Part shown: piece by piece, positions 57,001-64,000 of the stretch
Position numbering within the stretch: the first letter of the stretch is position 1
Layout: the number at the start of each line of letters is the position of its first letter
NCBI GenBank assembly: GCA_031553315.1
Contig: JAVBLT010000017.1
Coordinates: forward strand, 1-64,000
Length of the DNA stretch: 64,000 nucleotides
Reading direction: 5' to 3'
DNA from: JAVBLT01 sp031553315
GTDB lineage: Bacteria; Verrucomicrobiota; Kiritimatiellia; RFP12; DVOR01
The notes under the pieces: generated by a model
What the model was told of the DNA's origin: nothing
The model's database searches: none
The model's input: the letters and a program-made list of their open reading frames with translations, nothing else
Made by a program: the position numbers and the translations under genes

Positions 57001-58787
57001 TCAATGTGGTCGAGGTTGAGGTGCAGGGCCCCGGGTCGGTGACGATGTCGCCGGCGAATGGGCAGCTGCTGCCCGGAAAAAGCGTCACCCTCACGGCCAA
57101 GGCCGATGCCAATGCCGTCTTTGTGGGGTGGGGTACGGATTCCGAGCAGGCTCCTGAATGGAGCGGCGACTTCTTGCCAATGGGCCCTTCATTTAAAATA
57201 TCCACGAATGATCCATATGAGTATCCCGCGCTTGTGGCGCATTTCCGCCTGAAATCGGAGTGCGAAGCGCCGGTTTTGGAACCTCGCCAGGAGCCGATCG
57301 GAATCCCGATGGTGGGCGTGGTCTATGAGGAAGAACTCCGAGTCAATGCTTCGGCGCTGCCGGTGAAGTTCACCGCCAAAAATCTGCCTGCGGGGCTGAA
57401 GTTTGATTCGGCAAGCTGCCGGATCACGGGCGTGCCGACGAAGGCGCAGACGGCGCTGGTGACGGTGACGGCGACGAGCGTGGTCTATCCCAAGGTGAGC
57501 GACAGCATCACCTTTGCCCTCGAGGTCTTGCCGCTGCCTGCGAGCGCCCAAGGGGTGTTCAACGGTTACATTCGCGATCACGGTGGGCGAATTCACGGTT
57601 CATTTACCCTCACCGCCAGCGCCGCGGGCAAGCTGACGGCCAAGATTGTGCAGGCCGAGGGAACGCTCTCCTATTCCGCCCCCGCATGGGATTACTTTGA
57701 CGATGCCCGCCATGAGGGCTACCCGCTCACGCTCTTTGCCGAACTCACTTCGCCCAAGAGCGCGCGGCGCCTTTGGGTGGACATAAGCAATTCCGATAAT
57801 GATTTCCAGTGGGGGCTCTCGGGGGAATTCGAAGACGTTACCCCCCCCGGTTCATGCGGAGGCTTGCCGGCGTTTTTCATCGATGCGCAGCGCAATCCGT
57901 TTGGCATTGCGAAAAAGGATCCGGATTATGAGCGGATTATGGGCGAGCTGGGCCGGTATATGAATACCTACACGCTCGCGCTGGGCGCGGGAGAGGCGAT
58001 CGAAGAGGGGCGTGCGCAAAACACCCCCGCCGGTTTCGGTTACCTCACCGCCACCGTTTCAAACAAAGGCGCCGTGAAGCTCGCCGGAAAGTTGCCCGAC
58101 GGCACCTCCCTCAGCGCCAGCGCGCCGCTGGTACTCTTGAATGAGGCGGATGAAATGTGCGTGCCGTGCTTCATCCCGCTCTATGGCGCGAAGAAGGGAT
58201 CGTTTGGCGGTATGCTCGCGGGCAATGGGGATGCGGTCAGCGGTTTTGGCACGTGGCACTACCCGGGCCTCGCGCCAACCGGCAAAACCATCGCCACGGA
58301 AGACCGCTTCACGGCGGAGGTGGAATTGGCCGGCGGGATCTACTACCCCAAGAGCCAGGATCTGCGGGAGTACGACGGCGCGCTCTTCTCGGCCGAAGAC
58401 CCCGGTTTTGGCGAGTATTACCCGTTTAACCTGGCGCTTGTTTCGGATGCGAAGGGCGCCTCCCTGAAGCAGGCCTTCGCCGGCAAGGCTCCCATGTTCG
58501 ACAAGGCCGGCGGGATGTATCTGTACAACAATGATAATCCCTGCGTGGCCACCTTCGCGGCGACCAAAGCCACCGGCATCTTCAAAGGAAAATTCAACCT
58601 CTATCAGGAATATTCCGATGCCAAAGGAGCCCTTAAGCTCAAGACCACCTCGGTGGCGCATGAGGGCATCCTCACCCCCGGATCGCACGGCGGCAAGGGC
58701 TTTTACCTCGTGCCCGAAACCTGGATCGACCCCGAGACCGGCAAGGCCTACACCCTGAAACGCTCCTTCGGCGTTTCGGTCGAATAG
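54030..58787 (+). CDS. Giant secreted LRR/InlB-repeat surface protein
   Basis: A 1585-residue exported protein (signal peptide ending VAAG). Residues about 75-400 are BspA-type leucine-rich repeats (units such as LTSIESNAFKG, VVIPDSVTSIG). InlB B-type (Listeria-Bacteroides) repeats follow at about 407-480, 487-545, 557-616 and 767-837 with NANGG or FDAQGG cores; a CARDB-like segment covers 620-765. Residues 842-1100 resemble the N-terminal half of the protein at 59088. About 1105-1170 is a He_PIG-like Ig module, and from about 1175 runs the C-terminal domain shared with the proteins at 31999 and 59088. AAGGAG lies 6-9 bp before the ATG. The stop TAG is the first triplet of hairpin repeat E. 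Confidence 0.85.
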   Translation: MKIRALRFHRLLFMLCAALFGLTGNLVAAGTWSLNTSTGTLTRSDGWKLTIAVTKNTTNFSITGATNSSSDYVLDDLPGSIDGYTLTSIESNAFKGVVKLDSVVIPDSVTSIGYRAFSGCSQLRSAKLGSSVRSIGYSAFYGTILTEIEIPDSVTTLGLASPSGVFTGIATLKTAKIGKGITTLTAHAFRGCTGLTSVELGENIEKIGNNAFADCTALRSVSLPEGLIYLEFSCFENCTKIESVVIPDRVISVEHKAFYGCERLASVTIGSRVQELGYLVFGKSVITEIVVPDSVTTLGLASPNGVFTGIATLKTAKIGKGVAKLSGYAFKGCTDLKTVILSSEVTEIAANVFSGCTLLRNLCFTGNMPDCTTVASSFTNCSGVTVYRPLNATGWGSSLFGFPVEIWSLPVLFNANGGSEPSPVLKTCYPGSTFSALPSTVSSGRTFAGWHTAPAGGEAVANGDDIPFEFYPLTLYAHWSGGSQTALTVTFDAQGGSVSPESVHYPLNAAYGDLPAATRTNYYLEGWYPNLFDKTGKVAAADSAGAQSHTLHANWWLGITFDAQGGTIDGEASKLVGCEPGKLLGSLPTPIRLGYSFKGWYSASSGGTQVTAATAPVAGCTIYAQWVGVNYDFVFYKPTAWGWNSDFFLNSTETATSGTTTFIQGDPIHTYYAFIENNKNAYMGVITNRVSLSGNGKNATHDFVYPSLAANVFSGCNGSAWSEMQDLAPGSYTLTITLNVNNTIAESNTANNVKTITFTVKAPSRVVTLTLDAQGGKISPATKTVTSGETYGTLPAPTRTGFTFDGWYTQPGGLGSLATASTTVSIATNHSLYAKWVGLPYSLTVKEGLANGQASQSVASGSSCTVVAATKAGMAFDKWVVAPATADLGASFDAKAAETTFVMPAVALTLTATFIESPGYVAVAVLPADAEGIQWSADGKTWSEPGTGALKAGKYTMTFRSLDARWIAPAKQSVAVVVGQTAQVTAVATRVNVVEVEVQGPGSVTMSPANGQLLPGKSVTLTAKADANAVFVGWGTDSEQAPEWSGDFLPMGPSFKISTNDPYEYPALVAHFRLKSECEAPVLEPRQEPIGIPMVGVVYEEELRVNASALPVKFTAKNLPAGLKFDSASCRITGVPTKAQTALVTVTATSVVYPKVSDSITFALEVLPLPASAQGVFNGYIRDHGGRIHGSFTLTASAAGKLTAKIVQAEGTLSYSAPAWDYFDDARHEGYPLTLFAELTSPKSARRLWVDISNSDNDFQWGLSGEFEDVTPPGSCGGLPAFFIDAQRNPFGIAKKDPDYERIMGELGRYMNTYTLALGAGEAIEEGRAQNTPAGFGYLTATVSNKGAVKLAGKLPDGTSLSASAPLVLLNEADEMCVPCFIPLYGAKKGSFGGMLAGNGDAVSGFGTWHYPGLAPTGKTIATEDRFTAEVELAGGIYYPKSQDLREYDGALFSAEDPGFGEYYPFNLALVSDAKGASLKQAFAGKAPMFDKAGGMYLYNNDNPCVATFAATKATGIFKGKFNLYQEYSDAKGALKLKTTSVAHEGILTPGSHGGKGFYLVPETWIDPETGKAYTLKRSFGVSVE
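54486..54992 (+). repeat. 84-bp near-identical direct repeat in the LRR region
   Basis: 54486-54569 and 54909-54992 are 84-bp copies that differ at only two positions, in the same reading frame. The intervening 339 bp contains different repeats. A recent internal duplication or gene conversion is likely. Confidence 0.85.
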
Positions 58788-58946
58788 AGCATATTAAGAA
58801 TGAAACTTCTCTTTTTCTCTGTTCTTTTCCTTTTTGCTTTCATCCTTTCAGGTCGCCGTAGCGTTGCTACGGCTCACTTCAAGAATTCACCAAAAAGAAA
58901 AATACCTTTCGAAAAATTGAGAAGTTTTCAATCTTAACCCGCTCGA
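58785..58946 (+). repeat. Long-hairpin interspersed repeat, copy E (diverged)
   Basis: Begins TAGAGCATATTAAGAATGAAAC and ends ATCTTAACCCGCTCGA. Reverse complement of the end (GAGCGGGTTAAGATTGAAAAC) matches the start, although both differ from copies A and D. Core CCGTAGC-gtt-GCTACGG is unchanged. First triplet is the stop codon of the gene at 54030. Confidence 0.8.
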
Positions 58947-59087
58947 GGCGCCGTTTCCTCTATCCGCCGGGGGCAGATGCCGCCCCTGGCTTTTTATTTG
59001 TAAAAATTATCCTTATTTCCTTTTCATCGAAGATAAAAAATGATATCTTCCCGATAACCACTGATCCGGTGGAAAAAGGAAAACAGT
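58788..59087. other. Intergenic region between the two giant surface-protein genes
   Basis: About 300 bp. It contains the body of hairpin repeat E, the terminator at 58966-58996 and the AT-rich leader of the gene at 59088 (AAAAAGG ribosome-binding site). No other gene is seen. Confidence 0.65.
58966..58996 (+). terminator. Intrinsic terminator
   Basis: GCCGGGGGC and GCCCCTGGC pair (one mismatch) around a short loop, followed by TTTTTATTT. It ends the transcript of the gene at 54030, after hairpin repeat E. Its sequence is close to the terminator at 61449-61477. Confidence 0.8.
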
Positions 59088-61424
59088 ATGAAAAAATTCA
59101 GTTGGTTTTTTGTGTTGTGCGCCCTGGGTTTTGGCGCGGATCTGCTCGCCGCTGAAAAGCAGTATGTGCTTACGGTCAAGGGCGGTTTTGCCGATGGAGC
59201 CGCTTCGGTCAAGCTCCCCGCGGGGGAAACCTGCGAGGTGGAAGCTTATTCTTCCAACGAAAATGCGGTTTTTGACCGCTGGACGATTTCTCCCGCCACC
59301 GCCGACCTGGGCGATTTCAACGCGAGGTCGGAGATCAACACCGTTGAAATGCCGGCGGTGAATGTAACGCTGACGGCGAATTTCATCACCTCGCCGGTTG
59401 AGGTTTTTGTTGAAGTCTACCCGGAAGAGGCGGTGGAGTTTATCCAGTGGAGCGTGGATGGAAAGAACTGGAACTTCCCGGGCGGTGATATTTTGAAAGC
59501 CGGTAAATACACAATGACCTTCCGTTCGCTCGATCCGCATTGGCTGGCGCCAGGCAAACAGAGCATCAAGGTGGCGGAAAATGATTGCAGTGGCGGGTAT
59601 TTTTACGCTTATGCAGAGGCCGTCGATGTGATTCTTGCGCGCGCCGAAGGACCGGGAGCGGTCACGCTCTCGCCGACCAGCGGGCAGTTGCTTCCCGGTA
59701 AAACCGTCACCCTGACCGCCAAGCCCGCGAAGGGCGCCGTCTTTGCGGGGTGGATCCTGGAGGGCGAAGAGGTTCCGGAATTCAGCACCGGTTTTAAAGC
59801 GCTCACGCCTTCACTTAAAATTGATTATTCCGGCGAGAACGAGGGCCTTGAATATGTGGCTGTTTTCCGCGCGAGCTCGGCGTGTGAAGCGCCTGTTATT
59901 TCCGTTGTGCCATGCGGGGGAATCTCCGCTCCGATGGCCGGCGTGAATTATAATTTGAGCTTTGCGGTCAATGCCTCCGCGCTGCCGGTGAAATATACGG
60001 CCAAGAATTTACCTGCCGGATTGAAGATTGATTCGGTCACCGGCCGGATCACGGGCGTACCCGCGAAGGCGCAGTCGGCTCCCGTGACGGTGACGGTGGC
60101 GAGTGTGGCCAATCCGAAGCAGGTCGACACCATGAGCTTCACGCTCGGCGTGCTCCCGCTTCCCGCGGCATCCGCCGGCACGTATAACGGTTATCTGGCA
60201 AGTGAAGCAGGCACACTTTACGGCACCTTTACTTTCACTGCCAGCGCCACGGGCAAGCTGACATGCAAGGCTTCGATCGACGGCGCGGGAACCCTCGTCT
60301 GGAAGTCCGCCTACTGGAGTTCCTATGAGATTTTGGACGATGGGGCGGTGAGGCTCTATGCAGCGCCGAGCGAAATTCCGGGCATCGCCTTTTATCTGGC
60401 GCTGGATATGAGCGCCGAGGCCGGTCCCTATGAGCTCACCGGCTCCCTTGATTTCTTCAATTCCACCAATCCATGCGGGGCTGAATCCTTCTATACCGTT
60501 GTGGCGCAGCGCAATCCTTTCGCCGCCACCAAAAAAGACGCCAATTACGATTCTATCATGGCAACGCTGGGCAATTACCTCAACACCTATGCGTTTAGGA
60601 TCGCCGTGAGCGAGAATCTGGAGATTAGCGAGGTGGTCCCGATGGGGTATGGGTACCTCAGCGCCGCTGTTTCCAAGACGGGCAGCGTGAAGATTACCGG
60701 TAAAATGCCCGATGGCACCGCCGTCAGCATCACGGCGCCGCTGATTCTTCTGGATGGCGGCGAAAGCGCCTGCCTGCCGTATGGGACTCTTTTCTCCAAC
60801 GGGAAAAAGGGTGACCTGTTCGGTATGCTCCAGCTTAACGCCGCCTCGGATGAGGCGGATGGTTTTGCCCGATGGTATTATCCGGGAACTTCGGATAAGA
60901 TCTCGATTCCCGATGAATTTTGGGTAAACGTCGACATGCTGGGGCGCAAATATGTGAAAGATGTGGATCTGCGCACCTACAACGAAAGCTTCTTTGAAAT
61001 CGGTACTTTCGAACTGACCGGGATTGAAGATGATTTCATGGCTCCCGAAGGCGTGGAGCTCATCTCCGATGCGAAGGGCAGCACTCTCAAGCCCGCCTTC
61101 GCCGGAAAAGCCCCCAAATACAACAAGCTCGATGAAGCGTATGAATACAGCGAAGAAAATCCCGGCATGGTCACCTTCTCCCTCACCAAGGCCACCGGTC
61201 TCTTCAAGGGCAAGTTCAACGCCTATACCGAGTATTACGACGTCCGCGATACCCTGAAGCTTAAAACCGCCTCCATCAGCCATGAAGGCATCTTCATTCC
61301 CGGCCTCGGTGGTTTCGGGTTCTATCTCATGACTGATATGTACTACGATGAAAGCACCGGCAAGGCCTATTCCTTCAAACGCTCCTTCCCCGTTAGGATT
61401 GAAGATTGCTGTTCGGGCTTCTAA
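59088..61424 (+). CDS. Large secreted surface protein, paralogue of the 54030 C-terminal half
   Basis: A 778-residue exported protein (signal peptide ending LLAA-E). It corresponds to residues from about 840 onward of the protein at 54030: a divergent InlB-like module (LTVKGGFADGAASVKLPAGE) at 26-105, a paired module 105-290 (VEFIQWSVDGKNW; GKYTMTFRSLDPHWLAPGKQ), a He_PIG-like Ig module at about 294-363 (SALPVKYTAKNLPAGLKID) and the shared C-terminal domain at about 364-778, with GYGYLSAAVSKTGSVK and GLFKGKFNAY, ending KRSFPVRI plus a short DCCSGF tail. No LRR or beta-helix precedes these modules. AAAAAGG precedes the ATG. It ends before a terminator. Confidence 0.82.
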   Translation: MKKFSWFFVLCALGFGADLLAAEKQYVLTVKGGFADGAASVKLPAGETCEVEAYSSNENAVFDRWTISPATADLGDFNARSEINTVEMPAVNVTLTANFITSPVEVFVEVYPEEAVEFIQWSVDGKNWNFPGGDILKAGKYTMTFRSLDPHWLAPGKQSIKVAENDCSGGYFYAYAEAVDVILARAEGPGAVTLSPTSGQLLPGKTVTLTAKPAKGAVFAGWILEGEEVPEFSTGFKALTPSLKIDYSGENEGLEYVAVFRASSACEAPVISVVPCGGISAPMAGVNYNLSFAVNASALPVKYTAKNLPAGLKIDSVTGRITGVPAKAQSAPVTVTVASVANPKQVDTMSFTLGVLPLPAASAGTYNGYLASEAGTLYGTFTFTASATGKLTCKASIDGAGTLVWKSAYWSSYEILDDGAVRLYAAPSEIPGIAFYLALDMSAEAGPYELTGSLDFFNSTNPCGAESFYTVVAQRNPFAATKKDANYDSIMATLGNYLNTYAFRIAVSENLEISEVVPMGYGYLSAAVSKTGSVKITGKMPDGTAVSITAPLILLDGGESACLPYGTLFSNGKKGDLFGMLQLNAASDEADGFARWYYPGTSDKISIPDEFWVNVDMLGRKYVKDVDLRTYNESFFEIGTFELTGIEDDFMAPEGVELISDAKGSTLKPAFAGKAPKYNKLDEAYEYSEENPGMVTFSLTKATGLFKGKFNAYTEYYDVRDTLKLKTASISHEGIFIPGLGGFGFYLMTDMYYDESTGKAYSFKRSFPVRIEDCCSGF

Positions 61425-61448
61425 CGATCCAGGCCCTGTTTCGTATCA

Positions 61449-61477
61449 GCCGGGGGTAGACGCCGCCCCCGGCTTTT
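61449..61477 (+). terminator. Intrinsic terminator
   Basis: GCCGGGGGT/GCCCCCGGC (one G-T mismatch) with a short loop and TTTT. It ends the gene at 59088 and precedes azlC by 16 bp. Confidence 0.8.
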
Positions 61478-61493
61478 GCTATTTTATGACGCC

Positions 61494-62222
61494 ATGAAAT
61501 CACCCGCAAAACGTTTCGTCCTTTGGAAAAAAGGCGTGAAAGACGGCCTCCCCATCGGCCTGGGGTATGCCGCCGTTTCCTTTTCATTCGGCATTCTCGC
61601 CGCCGGCAAGGGGCTGACCGCGTTTCAAGGGACCTTGATGTCGGCCACGAACCTCACCTCCGCCGGGCAGCTCGCCGCGCTCGGCGTGATGGCCGCCGCC
61701 GCGCCGTACACCGAAATGGCGCTCGTGCAGGCGGTGATCAACCTCCGCTACAGCCTCATGTCGTGCGCGCTTTCCCAAAAGCTCGCCCCCTCGACCCCCC
61801 TTCTCCACCGCTTCGTCATGGCCGCCGGCGTGACGGATGAAATCTTCGCCCTCTCCGCGGCCGTGCCCGGCCGCCTCTCCCCCTTCTACACCTACGGCCT
61901 CATGACCGCCGCCGTCCCCGGCTGGTCTCTGGGCACCCTCTCGGGCATCCTGCTGGGCGAGGTGCTCCCCCGGCGCCTCCTCAGCGCCCTCGGCGTGGCG
62001 CTCTACGGCATGTTCATCGCCGTGGTCGTGCCGCCCGCCCGCCACAGCACAATCATCGCCGGGCTTGTTCTCGCCGCCATGGGGGCGAGCGCGCTCGCGA
62101 GCCTTGCGCCGCAGCTGGCCGCCGTTTCGCCCGGCCTCAAAATCATTGCCCTCACGCTGATCATCGCCGGCGCCGCCGCCTGGTTCTTCCCCATTCCGGA
62201 AAAAGGAGGCTGCAATGGCTGA
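61494..62222 (+). CDS. azlC: AzlC family branched-chain amino acid exporter subunit
   Basis: A 242-residue membrane protein of the AzlC family with about six helices. The family signature is present: KDGLPIGLGYAAVSFSFGIL, GLTAFQGTLMSATNLTSAGQ, NLRYSLMSCAL, VTDEIFAL and the W-S-L-G-T-L-S-G-I-L helix. Together with AzlD it exports branched-chain amino acids or related toxic analogues. Start at ATG 61494; an upstream in-frame TTG lies in the terminator. It overlaps azlD by 8 bp. Confidence 0.9.
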   Translation: MKSPAKRFVLWKKGVKDGLPIGLGYAAVSFSFGILAAGKGLTAFQGTLMSATNLTSAGQLAALGVMAAAAPYTEMALVQAVINLRYSLMSCALSQKLAPSTPLLHRFVMAAGVTDEIFALSAAVPGRLSPFYTYGLMTAAVPGWSLGTLSGILLGEVLPRRLLSALGVALYGMFIAVVVPPARHSTIIAGLVLAAMGASALASLAPQLAAVSPGLKIIALTLIIAGAAAWFFPIPEKGGCNG

Positions 62223-62520
62223 CCCTTACCTCTACATCGGCGTGATGGCCGCCACGACCTACCTCGTGCGCGTGATTCCCCTGGCATTGCTGCGCCGGGA
62301 GATCCAAAACCGCTTCTTCCGCTCCTTCCTGCACTACGTGCCCTATGTGACGCTTTCCGCGATGACCTTCCCCGCCATTCTCCATGAAACGGCCACCCCC
62401 TGGTCCGCCTGGGCCGCCCTGCTCGCGGCCGCCTTCCTGGCCTGGCGCGGGAAAAGCCTCGCCCTTGTGGCTGTGGCCGCCTGCGCGGTTGTTCTGATTA
62501 TAGAATGGGTTGTTTTTTAA
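62215..62520 (+). CDS. azlD: AzlD family branched-chain amino acid exporter subunit
   Basis: A 101-residue protein with three or four membrane helices: YIGVMAATTYLVRVIPLALL, then FLHYVPYVTLSAMTFPAIL and two Ala-rich helices. It is the small partner of AzlC. AAGGAGG lies before its ATG inside the azlC 3' end. Confidence 0.9.
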   Translation: MADPYLYIGVMAATTYLVRVIPLALLRREIQNRFFRSFLHYVPYVTLSAMTFPAILHETATPWSAWAALLAAAFLAWRGKSLALVAVAACAVVLIIEWVVF

Positions 62521-62550
62521 ACGTCATGTAAAAAAAATTACAAAAGACCA

Positions 62551-62579
62551 TTGACTTCTTTCCTCTTTTTCAGTATTTT
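62551..62579 (+). promoter_or_regulatory. Sigma-70-type promoter
   Basis: TTGACT (62551-62556), 17-bp spacer, TATTTT (62574-62579), before the secreted-protein gene at 62608. AAGGAAAGGA follows as a strong ribosome-binding site. Confidence 0.7.
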
Positions 62580-62607
62580 ACAGCCCTCTTAAGGAAAGGA
62601 AGCACAA

Positions 62608-63201
62608 ATGAAAACACTTGCACTCCTCAGCGCATCCATCATGAGCGCGATGGTTTATGCGGGCATTACGGATCAGACCGGCGTTGCGGCCGATGCTTTT
62701 TCAGCCCGAAACGGCGTCAGTTTTTACACCGATTCCTATGTATCGTTTGAATTCCAGGGTTCCGGCCCGGAAAGCACCCGCAACCTTCGCGAATGGCAAA
62801 CCTTTGCCTTCTCCATGTATACCCTCGATGCCGCAGGCAAGATCCTTCAGACCTTCACCGCCGATTCCATGCATGCCGGCACCTTCGCCCAGCTCATGCG
62901 GAGCGGGGTCGACAAAGTCGGCTTTGCCGTTTCCAACGGCTCCGAAACCATCCACAGCACCCCCGTCTCCAGCGATAGAATCTATGTGACCACCGAGATT
63001 GCCGACGATATACTCTACATCGGCTTCTTCGTGAAAGGTTTCGGCGGCAAACCCATGGCGCAGGCCGACCTCATCTACGCCATCTCCATTGAAGGCGCCG
63101 CGCCCCCCGCCGGCCAGCCCCTTCCCGGCGTGCTCGCCTCCATCCTCATCGGCGCCGGCGTTTTTCGCCTCCGCCGCCGCAGGCCTTTTCAGGGCCAGTG
63201 A
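62608..63201 (+). CDS. Exported protein with PLPG-type C-terminal sorting signal (1)
   Basis: A 197-residue exported protein (signal peptide ending VYA-G). A beta-rich body contains NGVSFYTDSYVSFEF, FAFSMYTLDAAGKI, GTFAQLMRSGVDKVGFAVSN and ADLIYAISIE. The C-terminus is tripartite: GQPLPGVLA, a hydrophobic ASILIGAGVF helix, and RLRRRR. This resembles PEP-CTERM tails, but with PLPG instead of VPEP. Function unknown. A promoter is at 62551-62579. It is paralogous to the gene at 63306. Confidence 0.75.
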   Translation: MKTLALLSASIMSAMVYAGITDQTGVAADAFSARNGVSFYTDSYVSFEFQGSGPESTRNLREWQTFAFSMYTLDAAGKILQTFTADSMHAGTFAQLMRSGVDKVGFAVSNGSETIHSTPVSSDRIYVTTEIADDILYIGFFVKGFGGKPMAQADLIYAISIEGAAPPAGQPLPGVLASILIGAGVFRLRRRRPFQGQ

Positions 63202-63243
63202 TTTGTTTGACCCACCGTCATTAAAATAAATTTACAAATCGGG

Positions 63244-63272
63244 TTGACATCCCCCCCCGTTTCCGTTATCCT
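63244..63272 (+). promoter_or_regulatory. Sigma-70-type promoter
   Basis: Consensus TTGACA (63244-63249), 17-bp spacer, TATCCT (63267-63272), before the gene at 63306. AAGGAAAGGA is the ribosome-binding site. Confidence 0.75.
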
Positions 63273-63305
63273 ACGCGTTACCTTTGAAAAAGGAAAGGAT
63301 TCTAA

Positions 63306-63932
63306 ATGATGAAAAAGATGATTACATTGTTCAGCGCCATCGCCATGGGCGCCACCCTCTACGCCGGTATTACCGACAAGCCTACCGAAATCAACTACGA
63401 TGCCTACGCCGACCGCGCCGGGCACGTCAACGGGATTCAAAACAGCGTGGTTTTCTACCAGGACTCCTACGTCGTCTACAAATACGAAGGCGTCGGCGAA
63501 AACAACAACGGCCTGCGCGACCTCACCAGCTGGGGCGACATCACCTTCTCCATGTATACCATCGATGACAACAAAAACATCATCGACACCTTCAGCATCG
63601 CGTCCGCAATGGAGCAAGGCACGTTTGCACAGCTCATGCAGGCCGGCGTCGACAAAGTGGGCTTTTCCATTTCCAACGGCTCCAAAACCATCTACTCCAC
63701 CCCCGGGATCAACGGCAACAACGGAACCCGGTTGGCCACGTATATGGACGAAGGATGGCTCTACATGGGCTTCTTCGTCGACGGTTACACCCAGAACGCC
63801 GTTGACAAGGCCGACGTCATCTACGCCGTCACCGTCGTCCACGGCGGCGGCGCCAACGGCCAGCCCCTTCCCGGCGTGCTCGCCTCCATGCTCATCGGCG
63901 CCGGCGTCCTCCGCCTCCGCCGCCGCAAGTAA
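63306..63932 (+). CDS. Exported protein with PLPG-type C-terminal sorting signal (2)
   Basis: A 208-residue paralogue of the gene at 62608. Matching parts are the signal peptide (ending LYA-GITDK), the Y-x-D-S-Y-V-x-Y-x-Y segment, ITFSMYTIDDNKNI, GTFAQLMQAGVDKVGFSISN, ADVIYAVTVV and the tail GQPLPGVLASMLIGAGVLRLRRRK, with an identical GQPLPGVLAS core. Each paralogue has its own promoter, so they may be separately controlled. A strong terminator follows. Confidence 0.77.
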   Translation: MMKKMITLFSAIAMGATLYAGITDKPTEINYDAYADRAGHVNGIQNSVVFYQDSYVVYKYEGVGENNNGLRDLTSWGDITFSMYTIDDNKNIIDTFSIASAMEQGTFAQLMQAGVDKVGFSISNGSKTIYSTPGINGNNGTRLATYMDEGWLYMGFFVDGYTQNAVDKADVIYAVTVVHGGGANGQPLPGVLASMLIGAGVLRLRRRK

Positions 63933-63955
63933 GCCAAGCCGCCCAGCGCGTGACA

Positions 63956-63991
63956 AGGCGCCCCTGTCCATTCAGGGGCGCCTGTTTTTTT
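63956..63991 (+). terminator. Intrinsic terminator
   Basis: AGGCGCCCCTG (63956-63966) pairs with CAGGGGCGCCT (63973-63983) around a 6-nt loop and is followed by GTTTTTTT. It ends the transcript of the PLPG-tail gene at 63306. Confidence 0.9.
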
Positions 63992-64000
63992 GGAGTACGC

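Overview
The window looks like a chromosome segment of a Gram-negative bacterium of the PVC group, most likely a host-associated Kiritimatiellota/Verrucomicrobiota lineage. This placement is inferred from gene content only. The supporting features are BamA, Skp and LpoB-type outer-membrane and periplasmic proteins, a VPEP-type PEP-CTERM protein, a small ECF-like sigma factor next to a zinc-finger anti-sigma-like protein and a membrane Ser/Thr kinase, a pseudopilin-like N-terminus, FDAQGG (InlB B-type) repeats, and secreted enzymes for host glycans (an M60-type peptidase and a GH20 hexosaminidase). Most coding DNA is GC-rich with C-ending codons. Several blocks are visibly AT-richer (about 14.9-18.3 kb, 32.0-34.6 kb, 36.6-37.3 kb and 53.5-55.2 kb).

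Layout. 0-0.6 kb: one reverse-strand regulator-like gene whose stop codon lies in a long-hairpin repeat. 1-18.3 kb: a nearly unbroken forward array of about 20 secreted proteins and lipoproteins, interrupted by a sigma factor/anti-sigma/kinase trio. It contains a COG3014-YcfL-LpoB-LpoB core, a third LpoB-like gene, FlgT/LPP20-like proteins and three small DUF4878-like proteins; I read it as an envelope or cell-wall maintenance island. 18.3-20.6 kb: a YiiX-like hydrolase and an M60 peptidase. 20.6-21.7 kb: an NAD(P)-binding oxidoreductase divergent from an HxlR regulator. 21.7-31.5 kb: a reverse-strand housekeeping block in the order ispE, tRNA-Gln, prs, rplY, pth, rpsF, ssb, rpsR, rplI, dnaB, bamA, skp, hisI. 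32-36.4 kb: a giant beta-helix surface protein flanked by two copies of the hairpin repeat. 36.6-38.2 kb: a GESHY-motif protein and a ZIP transporter. 38.3-43.3 kb: rnfABCDG followed by a MarC-family gene where rnfE would be expected. 43.4-49.1 kb: an M50 protease, ychF, a D,D-carboxypeptidase, two small secreted proteins and a GH20 enzyme. 49.3-52.5 kb: a reverse operon of four exported proteins, the last with a PEP-CTERM anchor. 53-61.4 kb: two copies of a second hairpin family and two very large repeat-rich surface proteins. 61.5-64 kb: azlCD and two paralogous exported proteins with a PLPG-type C-terminal sorting signal.

The most unusual signals are: (1) a family of five interspersed elements of about 140-165 bp, each one long imperfect hairpin with arm-to-arm compensatory differences, four of which supply the stop codon of the adjacent gene exactly at their terminus; (2) a C-terminal domain of about 400 residues ending in K-R-S-F, shared by three large surface proteins with unrelated N-terminal repeat modules; (3) an Rnf operon without rnfE; (4) ispE overlapping tRNA-Gln on the same strand; and (5) an unannotated PLPG variant of PEP-CTERM-like tails. 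No rRNA, CRISPR array, transposase, integrase or prophage gene was seen.
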